The notes under the pieces were generated by a model. That model made no database searches. It had not been told where the DNA came from and saw only the letters and a program-made list of their open reading frames with translations. A stretch of DNA of 15,169 nucleotides, taken from an uncultured Treponema sp. Lineage in GTDB: Bacteria; Spirochaetota; Spirochaetia; Treponematales; Treponemataceae. Below, piece by piece: positions 1-7,600 of the stretch. Within the stretch, counting starts at the first letter, position 1. Every line of letters begins with the position of its first letter. A program made the position numbers and the translations under genes. Where the stretch lies: positions 1 to 15,169 of the forward strand of contig CALELJ010000191.1 in assembly GCA_937902445.1 (NCBI GenBank), given 5' to 3'.

Positions 1-54
1 ATGTTCTTCCATTTAAGTCTGTAATTTTTATTTTATCTCCTATTTGCTTTTAAA

Positions 55-930
55 TCAGTTGAATCCACCTGCAAGGTCGCGGAACTTTGGAACTGTGTCC
101 CATATCTTTTTCAGTTCATGAAAATTCTCTTCAGGCTCAAGCATCAGTTCCGCAAGATCATCAAGTTCTTTGTACTGCTGTTCCGAAAGATCATAATTGC
201 ATTCTTCAAGATAACGGGGTTTATGCCAGAAGAAAATTTCATCATTCATCAGGGAATGAAAGTCAAAGAACATTCCCCAGAGAGCTGCCTTGATTCCGTA
301 GGTAGGAGGGTTTGAGGCATGGCGGATCTGTCCGGTTTTAAAATTTCCTTTCCTGAGCCCAAGGTAGGCCTGTGCACCAAAGACGAATCTGTCACGGGAA
401 AAATCAAATGGATCAAAGTCAATTTTTTCCTCGCAGCAATCGGCATCAGTCAAAATCCAGCGTCCTGATTTTTCATCAAACCATTCTGTTATCCAGTGGT
501 CAAAGGCTGTCGTTCCGTCGGAAATGTATGGGGCAAATCCACTTCTTGCGCGGGCAGGAATTCCCTTTGCCTTTAATATCGATGCAAGAAGGATTGCCTG
601 TTCACGGCAGCAGAGGTGCAGCTTGTCTTTTGTTTTTCTTTCAAGGCTGTAGTTTTTATCACGGCGGAGAAGCTCATGCATGATTGATCCTGCCGTATGA
701 AACCTTTCGTTCTCAAAAAGCAATGCATCGAATGGAATTTCCGAAAGTTCAACCTCATCTGCACGGATTTCGTTCCTTGCATTTATTATTGCCACGGGAT
801 GAATTATCTGCCTGCGCTGAAGCAAAGCAAGCTCCCTCACATCATCGGTCAGATTCTTAGCAAAATTTTCATAAGGCCCAAGATAGGTAAAGGCACTTGT
901 CTGTCTGTAAAAATCAAGAACGTCACTCAT
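55..930 (-). CDS. Transglutaminase-like domain protein
   Basis: A 291-residue cytoplasmic protein with no signal peptide or membrane segment. The transglutaminase-like core is visible as a Cys-His-Asp series. Cys108 sits in LCCREQA, followed by LLASILKAKGIPARARSGF. His145 sits in FDHWITEW and Asp162 in RWILTD. Spacing and context match the transglutaminase-like superfamily, which in bacteria usually contains peptidases or amide hydrolases rather than true crosslinkers. Substrate is unknown. The frame is open to 945, but I place the start at the ATG ending at 930 because a good Shine-Dalgarno (AGGAGA, 5 nt spacer) lies just upstream and overlaps the upstream Met codon. It is the last gene of the minus-strand block and has a 222-nt gap to rsmE, so it may have its own promoter, though I could not identify one. 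Confidence 0.8.
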   Translation of the reverse strand: MSDVLDFYRQTSAFTYLGPYENFAKNLTDDVRELALLQRRQIIHPVAIINARNEIRADEVELSEIPFDALLFENERFHTAGSIMHELLRRDKNYSLERKTKDKLHLCCREQAILLASILKAKGIPARARSGFAPYISDGTTAFDHWITEWFDEKSGRWILTDADCCEEKIDFDPFDFSRDRFVFGAQAYLGLRKGNFKTGQIRHASNPPTYGIKAALWGMFFDFHSLMNDEIFFWHKPRYLEECNYDLSEQQYKELDDLAELMLEPEENFHELKKIWDTVPKFRDLAGGFN

Positions 931-935
931 AGGGT

Positions 936-941
936 TCTCCT
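936..941 (-). promoter_or_regulatory. Ribosome binding site fixing the transglutaminase start
   Basis: AGGAGA on the minus strand, 5 nt before the ATG at 930-928. It makes the start at 930 more likely than the in-frame ATG at 945. Confidence 0.7.
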
Positions 942-1152
942 GCATCTGGAATTTGATCTCATTCTAGTGCTTGAGAAAACATTCTTCCTGTCATTTTTAA
1001 ACTTGTTTTGTCAGGTTGATTTTATGAGTGTAGTATATTGAAATACCGCTTCTGATTTGTTACTCACAACCGTGGCGAATTGACGCGCTTTCCCTGGTAG
1101 TACATTCAAAACTCTCTATTCATTTTCGATAGTTGAGCAGCATTTTATAAAG

Positions 1153-1887
1153 CTAGCAAAGGCAGCCCATGCTGTTGAGGATGATGCTTGCGGCGACTGT
1201 TGCGGCAGTCTCGGTACGCATGACGCGGCTGCCCATGCCAAGAAGGGTAAATCCCTTGTCTTTCATAAGCTGACGTTCCTTTGCGGTCCAGCCTCGCTCG
1301 CTGCCAATAGCGGCACATGCCCCGAAATCCACGTTGAAATCCAGTTTCCCGAGACTTGTCTCCGGCTCAATGTTGTCCAGGGCGCACAATGAAATTTTTT
1401 CGTGGCTTGTAGTTTTTATGTAATCAAGACAGTCTTTCAATGATTTATGGATGAACAGTTCCGGCACGTGGGTGCTTGCCGCCTGAACGGTTCCGTCGAG
1501 AAGCATTTTCGTACCCGCATCCGTAGTAGCAAGATCGCTGTCCAGGTAGGATTTTTCCGTAAGTTCCGTCTTTGTAAGATGGACCTCACAGACACCCAGG
1601 GCTGCCATGTCACGCAGAAGCCTCTTAAGCTGAATGGGGCGCGGAAAGCCGATGATCATTTTGAGCGGAAAAAGATTTTTGCCGTCCGTCTCTTCCTCAA
1701 AGTCAAACCAGATCTTTTCCCCGTCGATTTTCGTGATGGTTGCCTTGCCGGCCTTGCCACCGATGACACCGGCAGAAAAAGTCTCCCCTTCTTTTTTATG
1801 CAGAACCTTGATAAGATGCTGGCCACGTTCATCACGGGTGCTGAGAGGAGTTCCGATTTCTTCTTTGGTAAAAAGACAGATGTTCAT
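1153..1887 (-). CDS. rsmE: 16S rRNA (uracil-1498-N3)-methyltransferase RsmE
   Basis: A 244-residue SPOUT-class methyltransferase that methylates U1498 (E. coli numbering) of 16S rRNA using S-adenosylmethionine. An N-terminal PUA-like part contains HLIKVLH near residues 24-30. The C-terminal trefoil-knot domain contains IGSERGW (194-200) and LGMGSRVMRTETA (216-228), the hallmarks of the family. The glycine-rich loop is unusual: most family members read IGPEGGF, while this one has Ser for Pro and Arg for the first Gly of the GG pair. The frame is open to a TTG at 1905, but the ATG at 1887 gives MNICLF, the expected N-terminus, with AAGGA about 10 nt upstream. It starts 18 nt after the symporter stop, so the two are probably co-transcribed. 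Confidence 0.92.
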   Translation of the reverse strand: MNICLFTKEEIGTPLSTRDERGQHLIKVLHKKEGETFSAGVIGGKAGKATITKIDGEKIWFDFEEETDGKNLFPLKMIIGFPRPIQLKRLLRDMAALGVCEVHLTKTELTEKSYLDSDLATTDAGTKMLLDGTVQAASTHVPELFIHKSLKDCLDYIKTTSHEKISLCALDNIEPETSLGKLDFNVDFGACAAIGSERGWTAKERQLMKDKGFTLLGMGSRVMRTETAATVAASIILNSMGCLC

Positions 1888-1905
1888 TTTCCGGCGTTCC
1901 TTCAA

Positions 1906-3135
1906 CTAGATGAACTTTCTGAGTTCCTGATGCTGAACCGTCTTTGTCTTTACGGCAACAATATAGGAACCGAACATTGCGGTAAGGGCATCAATTCCAG
2001 CTGCCATTGCGCAGATCAAAGGTGCCGCATTCTTGAGGAGAAGATATCCCGACTCAAAGTTGCGTCCATAGAGAAGGCACATGGCTGTAACTGCGATGAA
2101 TGGACCTCCGCTTGGGAATCCCGCAAGAGAAAAGGAAAGAACAAAAGAAATTCCGCCAATCCAGAACATGTCGGAAACAGGAATACCCAGGCTCGAGTAT
2201 GAACGGAGTATCAGGATAAAGCTGATGGTCTGAACCAAGGCAGCTCCTCCCCTTCCGAAGATCGAGAAAAGTGGATATGTGAATGCGTTGACCCTGCGGC
2301 GTATTCCAAGGCTTTCCTTTCCATGGCGAAGATGGAGTCCAAGGGCAAGGTTCGTGTCACCGCTGAAAAATGCCACAAGGAAAGGACAGATGCTTGCATA
2401 AAGAATCCTGTACGGATGCATTTCGTGGCAAAGAAGCCTGAGCACCAGAGGGTAGATCACAAAGGCGATTACGAGCAGTTCAACAAAAAGCATGACCACA
2501 AGGCCGTTGTATACTCCTGTCCTCAAGGTGGCAAGGAATTCAATGGTCCAGCGGAACATCAGCGCGATCATTCCAACTGCAAGTATTTCCGTAAAGAAAG
2601 TCATGACGATGTAGAAAACCTTGCTGAGGGAATCAAAAAGACCTATGGCTGTTTTGGACGCGTTCTTGTCACTTGCAGAACCTGCGCCCGCAAGGAAAGC
2701 AAAGACAAAGCATGGGAAAAGGTAAATTCCATCAACCATTGCCTCAAATCCCGAATAAGGGAAAATCTTTGTGATGAGTGTCTTCCATGTAAATGGAGAA
2801 ATTTCTCCTACTTTTTCCGTTGTGATAGGAATTCTCGGAAGCTTGATGATGAGCGCCGAAACAAGCCCCAGAAGCATGAGTGCGAATGTCGAGGCAAGTA
2901 TCACAAGAACAGTCCAGCGGAAGGTCCTGAACAGGAGTTTTTCATCGCGAAGCTTGAATCCGGCCACTGCAACTGAAAAGAAAAGCACCGGAACAACTGT
3001 ATAGCGTCCGAAACGAATTACGAATTCAACGATAAAATCAAGGACAGCCCTGGACTGCATGCTTGAAGGCGGAATCAAAATAGCAAGGACAAGACCTGCG
3101 CCAATTCCAATTAAATATTTCAACCACAATTTCAT
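1906..3135 (-). CDS. Divergent sodium:dicarboxylate/amino acid symporter (SDF/DAACS family)
   Basis: A 409-residue polytopic inner-membrane protein with many hydrophobic segments, starting at residues 5-22. The layout resembles the glutamate/dicarboxylate symporter (GltPh-like) fold: a hairpin-like segment around 250-268, a TM7-like motif at 291-299, a second hairpin LAGFPSGGPF at 337-346, and a last helix around 378-392 containing GIDALTAMFGS. Key signatures are altered. The usual serine-rich HP1 tip is replaced by FSGDTNLALG, and the NMDGT sodium-site motif of TM7 is replaced by IFGRGG. Substrate and coupling ion are therefore uncertain. The open frame extends to 3360, but that extension overlaps the divergent carA and is not membrane-like. 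The start at 3135 gives the expected MKLWLKY N-terminus. No Shine-Dalgarno precedes it. The gene is divergent from carA and probably heads an operon with rsmE. Confidence 0.8.
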   Translation of the reverse strand: MKLWLKYLIGIGAGLVLAILIPPSSMQSRAVLDFIVEFVIRFGRYTVVPVLFFSVAVAGFKLRDEKLLFRTFRWTVLVILASTFALMLLGLVSALIIKLPRIPITTEKVGEISPFTWKTLITKIFPYSGFEAMVDGIYLFPCFVFAFLAGAGSASDKNASKTAIGLFDSLSKVFYIVMTFFTEILAVGMIALMFRWTIEFLATLRTGVYNGLVVMLFVELLVIAFVIYPLVLRLLCHEMHPYRILYASICPFLVAFFSGDTNLALGLHLRHGKESLGIRRRVNAFTYPLFSIFGRGGAALVQTISFILILRSYSSLGIPVSDMFWIGGISFVLSFSLAGFPSGGPFIAVTAMCLLYGRNFESGYLLLKNAAPLICAMAAGIDALTAMFGSYIVAVKTKTVQHQELRKFI

Positions 3136-3142
3136 GAATGCA

Positions 3143-3171
3143 ATTATCTTTGTTTTCCACTGTTTTTGCAA
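3143..3171 (-). promoter_or_regulatory. Predicted promoter of the symporter gene, possibly leaderless
   Basis: On the minus strand, TTGCAA (3171-3166), a 17-nt spacer and GATAAT (3148-3143). The -10 box ends 7 nt before the ATG, so transcription would start at or next to the A of ATG. This fits the absence of a Shine-Dalgarno. The -35 matches consensus at 4 of 6 bases and the -10 at 5 of 6. Confidence 0.5.
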
Positions 3172-3269
3172 CCAAGTAGCCCCATGTAGTTCCGTCGCAG
3201 AAAAAACCGGAAAACAAGGCAAATCCTGAAACTTCCGAATTTTCCTATAGAATAAATTCTCATTCTGAC

Positions 3270-3275
3270 TATACT
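3270..3275 (+). promoter_or_regulatory. Possible -10 box of carA
   Basis: TATACT lies 11 nt before the carA ATG. No convincing -35 is found at 16-18 nt spacing. An alternative is TAGAAT at 3248-3253. No pyrimidine-responsive attenuator or leader is visible, and there is little room for one. Confidence 0.3.
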
Positions 3276-3286
3276 TTAGTTTTAGT

Positions 3287-4594
3287 ATGAAAGACTCTGC
3301 TAAAGCATTGCTGGTCCTGGAAAACGGCCAGATTTTTGAAGGTAAAAGTATAGGTGCCACCGGGGTTACCCTTGGAGAGGCAGTATTTACAACGGGTATG
3401 AACGGTTATCTTGAGACCCTTACTGACCCAAGCTACTACGGTCAGATTGTTACCCAGACTTTCCCACTCATCGGAAACTACGGTGTGATTCCAAAAGACT
3501 TCGAAAGTTCCGATGTCCATGTACGCGGATACATTGTCCGTTCAATGTGCGAAATTCCATCCAACTTCCGCTGTCAGCTTGATCTTGATTCCTTCCTTAT
3601 GACAAAGAAAATCGTAGGTCTCTGCGACATCGACACAAGGGCCCTTACAAAGGTTCTCCGCGAAACAGGTGTCATGAACGCCATCATCGTCTCAGGGGAC
3701 AGTGACGAGGCAAAAGAAATCTATGCCGCACTGGAAAATCCTGCGGAAAAAGCAAAGCTCCTTAAAAAAATCAAGGCATACAGGATTACGGAAGCTGTTG
3801 AAAGCGTTACCTGCAGCGCCGTAAAGATAGAAGAAAGTGCCGACGTTGTTTTCAAGGAAAGCGCTGAATACCGTTTTGTTCCTGTACGTTCAGACGGAAC
3901 CAAGGTAAACGACCAGAAGGAAGCCATGAAGGACGGCAAGGGAAAGAATGTCGTTCTCTGGGATTTTGGAGCAAAGGCTAACATCCGCCGTGAACTTTTG
4001 AAGCGCGGACTAAGCGTAACTACAGTTTCCGGCAATGCGACAGCAAAGGAAATCCTTGACCTCAATCCAGACGGAATCATGCTTTCAAACGGACCTGGAG
4101 ATCCAAAGGAAAACGTAAGGATCATCGCCGAGATAAAGAAGCTCATCAAGTCCGGCGTTCCTGTCTTTGGAATCTGCCTTGGACACCAGCTGCTTGCTTT
4201 GGCTTCAGGTGCAGATACGACAAAACTTAAGTATGGTCACCGCGGTGCAAACCAGCCGGTAAAGGATCTTGAAACTGGACGCGTCTACATTTCAAGCCAG
4301 AACCACGGATATGCCGTAAAGAACGAGACACTTCCAAAGGGAGCCCAGCTGAGTTTCATCAATACCAACGACGGAACCTGCGAGGGAATCACATACACGA
4401 AGTTCCCTGCATTCAGCGTTCAGTTCCATCCTGAGGCATGTTCCGGTCCTCTTGACACCAGTTTCCTCTTTGACAGATTCGTGGTCCTCATCAACAACCA
4501 CGATGCCCTGAAAAACTACAGTCCAAAGTTCCATCACATCGATGCAATAAAGTTTTTCAAGTCAACTATCAGGAAAACAAAGACAAGAAAATAG
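3287..4594 (+). CDS. carA: Carbamoyl-phosphate synthase small (glutaminase) subunit
   Basis: A 435-residue subunit that hydrolyses glutamine and passes ammonia to CarB to make carbamoyl phosphate for pyrimidines and arginine. The N-terminal CPSase domain has the conserved TGMNGYLETLTDPSYYGQIV stretch (near residues 37-56). The class I glutamine amidotransferase domain begins about residue 221 (VVLWDFGAK) and carries Cys297 in FGICLGHQLLA, His381 and Glu383 in SVQFHPEA. The full catalytic triad is present. It is longer than most bacterial CarA (about 360-390) because of a larger linker around residues 145-220 and a basic C-terminal tail of roughly 40 residues. The start is firm: an in-frame TGA lies at 3266-3268 and there is no other start between. 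No Shine-Dalgarno is seen. It is 33 nt from carB and clearly in one operon. Confidence 0.96.
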   Translation: MKDSAKALLVLENGQIFEGKSIGATGVTLGEAVFTTGMNGYLETLTDPSYYGQIVTQTFPLIGNYGVIPKDFESSDVHVRGYIVRSMCEIPSNFRCQLDLDSFLMTKKIVGLCDIDTRALTKVLRETGVMNAIIVSGDSDEAKEIYAALENPAEKAKLLKKIKAYRITEAVESVTCSAVKIEESADVVFKESAEYRFVPVRSDGTKVNDQKEAMKDGKGKNVVLWDFGAKANIRRELLKRGLSVTTVSGNATAKEILDLNPDGIMLSNGPGDPKENVRIIAEIKKLIKSGVPVFGICLGHQLLALASGADTTKLKYGHRGANQPVKDLETGRVYISSQNHGYAVKNETLPKGAQLSFINTNDGTCEGITYTKFPAFSVQFHPEACSGPLDTSFLFDRFVVLINNHDALKNYSPKFHHIDAIKFFKSTIRKTKTRK

Positions 4595-4613
4595 AAACTA
4601 CACAAGACTACAT

Positions 4614-4621
4614 AGGGGAGG
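4614..4621 (+). promoter_or_regulatory. Strong ribosome binding site of carB
   Basis: AGGGGAGG, 6 nt before the carB ATG. It contrasts with carA, which has no such site. Confidence 0.75.
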
Positions 4622-4627
4622 CAAACA

Positions 4628-7600
4628 ATGCCACTTAATAAAGACATACACAAGGTGATGGTAATCGGTTCAGGTCCTATCATCATCGGACAGGCTGCGG
4701 AATTTGACTACGCAGGATCCCAGGCTTGCAAGGCCTTGAAGGAACAGGGACTTGAGGTTGTTCTTGTGAATTCAAACCCTGCCACTTTGATGACAGACCA
4801 TGCCATGGCAGACCACATCTATATCGAACCTCTCATTCCTGAGACAATCCAGCGCATCATAGAAAAAGAGAAACCGGATTCAATCCTTTCTTCCCTCGGT
4901 GGACAGACGGGCCTTACACTCTGCATGGAGCTTGCAAAATCAGGCTTCCTCAAGGAACACAACGTTCGTCTTCTTGGAGCAAATCCTGAGACAATCGACA
5001 AGGCAGAAGACCGACAGATGTTCAAGGATACAATGGAAAGCATCGGCGAGCCTTGTATTCCGTCTAAGGTCGTTACAACCTATGAAGATGCATACGATTT
5101 TGTAAAGAATGTAATCGGATATCCTGCAATCATCCGCCCGGCCTTTACTCTCGGCGGAACAGGCGGTGGTATCGTGCACAACGACGAGGAAATGGATGAG
5201 ATCGCACACAACGGTCTGCACCGTTCCCCAATCCACCAGATACTCGTTGAAAAATGTATTTCCGGCTGGAAGGAAATCGAATTTGAAGTAATGCGCGACA
5301 GTGCAGGAAACGTACTCACCGTTTGTTCAATGGAAAACTTTGACCCGGTCGGCGTGCATACAGGAGATTCCATCGTTATTGCTCCGGCAGTTACCTTGAG
5401 CGACAAGGAATACCAGATGCTCAGAACTGCAGCCTTGAACATCATTTCTTCTTTGGGAATGGAAGGCGGATGTAACTGTCAGTTTGCATTGAATCCCGAC
5501 ACATTTGAATACGCCGTAATCGAAGTTAACCCTCGTGTAAGCCGTTCTTCTTCACTGGCTTCAAAGGCAACAGGCTACCCGATCGCAAAGGTTGCAACCT
5601 TGATCGCCATCGGCTACACACTGGATGAAATTCCAAATGCCGTAACACAGAAGACAGCCGCATGTTTTGAACCTGTCCTTGATTACGTTGTCGTGAAGAT
5701 GCCTAAGTTCCCGTTCGACAAATTCGTCTATGCAAAGCGCGACCTTGGTACACAGATGAAGGCTACAGGCGAAGTAATGGCAATCGGCCAGACTTTCGAA
5801 CAGGCCATCATGAAGGCTGCCCGTGGAGCTGAAATCGGAGTTCAGTCATTGAACCTTAAGGTATTTGAAGAACTCAGCGATGAAGAAATCGAACGCCGTG
5901 TTGGTGAATGCACTGACCAGCGCATCTTTGCGATTTTCCAGGCAATCAAGAGAAACATCCTTTCCATCACACAGATCCACAGAATCACAAAAATCGATTT
6001 GTGGTTCCTTGCAAAACTTGAAAACCTTGCCAACATGGAAAAGGAATTCACAGGCGTAAAAAACGGAGACTGCCAGCTTACAACTGAACTTTACCGTGAG
6101 GCAAAAAATCTTGGTTACCCGGACAAGGTGATCGAGCAGATGACAGGCGTAAAAATCGTCGGTGCAGGCGGAATCCTCAAGGAAGCAAAGCAGGCCGCTA
6201 AACTTGTAAAGGCAGGAAAACTTGCCCACATTCCGGCAAGCTACAAGATGGTTGATACCTGTGCAGGTGAATTCAATGCTGAAACACCTTACTTCTACGC
6301 AACCTATGATGCTGAAAATGAAGCCCAGGAATTCCTCGCTCAGCTTGATGAAAAAAGAAACAGCGCGGAAATAAATGATGCCGCCGCAATCCTTGCAAAA
6401 CTTTCAAAGGGTTCTGACAATGCTGAACTCAAGGAAGCCGCAGACAAGGTCATCGCACTTTCAAAAGAAAAGAAGTCTAAGGGAACAATCATCGTTCTCG
6501 GCTCAGGTCCTATCCGCATCGGACAGGGAATTGAATTCGACTATGCCTCAGTTCAGTGTGTCTGGGCCTTGAAGCGCCTTGGCTACGATGTTGTTACAAT
6601 CAACAACAACCCTGAGACAGTCTCAACTGACTTTGACACATCAGACAGACTTTACTTTGAACCTCTTACACCGGAAGATGTAATGAGCGTAATCAATACA
6701 GAAAAGCCTATCGGTGTCGTTGTTGCATTCGGTGGTGGAACAGCCATCAAACTTGCAAACTTCCTTGCCGACCAGGGAATCAGAATCCTCGGAACAAGCG
6801 CAGATGCCATCGACCTTGCAGAAGACCGCGAAAGATTCGATGAGCTTTGTGAAAAACTGGACATCAAGCGCCCTAAGGGACTTACAGTCCTTACAGAAAA
6901 AGAAGCCCTGGAAGCAACAGCAAAACTTGGCTACCCTGTTCTCCTGAGACCTTCATACGTTCTTGGCGGACAGAACATGATCATCGCCTTCAACGACGAC
7001 GACGTTAAGGAATACATGAAGATCATCCTTGCCCAGGGAATTGAAAATCCTATTTTGATCGACCAGTACAAGATGGGTATCGAACTTGAGGTTGACGCAA
7101 TCTGTGACGGAAAGGACATCCTCATTCCTGGAATCATGGAACACATTGAACGCACGGGAATCCACTCTGGAGACTCCATCGCAGTTTACCCAAGCTGGAA
7201 CCTCAACGACATCCTCCGCGAAAAAATCATCAAACAGTCCCGTGAGCTCGCCCTTGCACTCGGAACAAAGGGACTTGTAAACATCCAGTACTTGATCTTC
7301 AACAACGACCTTTACATCATTGAGGTCAACCCTCGTTCAAGCCGTACAGTTCCTTACATCTCAAAGGTTACCGGCGTTCCAATGGTTGAACTTGCAGTAC
7401 GCGCAATGCTCGGAGAACGTGTAAAGGATATGGGATATGGAACAGGCCTTTACAGACTTCCTCCTTACTTTGCCGTCAAGGTTCCTGTGTTCAGCTTTGA
7501 AAAACTCATGGACGTCGACACCCACCTTGGACCTGAAATGAAATCTACAGGTGAAGTTCTTGGCATCGCATCGACCCGTGAGGAGGCAATCTTCAAGGGA

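Noticed and set aside
1..54. A minus-strand AGGAG near position 40 and an ATG at 12-10 could mark the start of another gene leaving the window.
   Set aside because: The spacing is about 24 nt, too far for a ribosome binding site, and only four codons remain in the window.
931..1152. The 222-nt gap between rsmE and the transglutaminase gene was examined for a small RNA, tRNA or small ORF.
   Set aside because: No cloverleaf, no terminator-type hairpin with T-run, and no short ORF with a ribosome binding site could be supported.
1447..2202. A long plus-strand open frame opposite rsmE and the symporter.
   Set aside because: It is antisense to two genes with clear family motifs, its translation is low-complexity and charged with no recognisable domain, and no ribosome binding site fits.
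3136..3360. N-terminal extension of the symporter frame by 75 codons.
   Set aside because: It overlaps divergent carA and its promoter region and is not membrane-like. The MKLWLKY start fits the family better.
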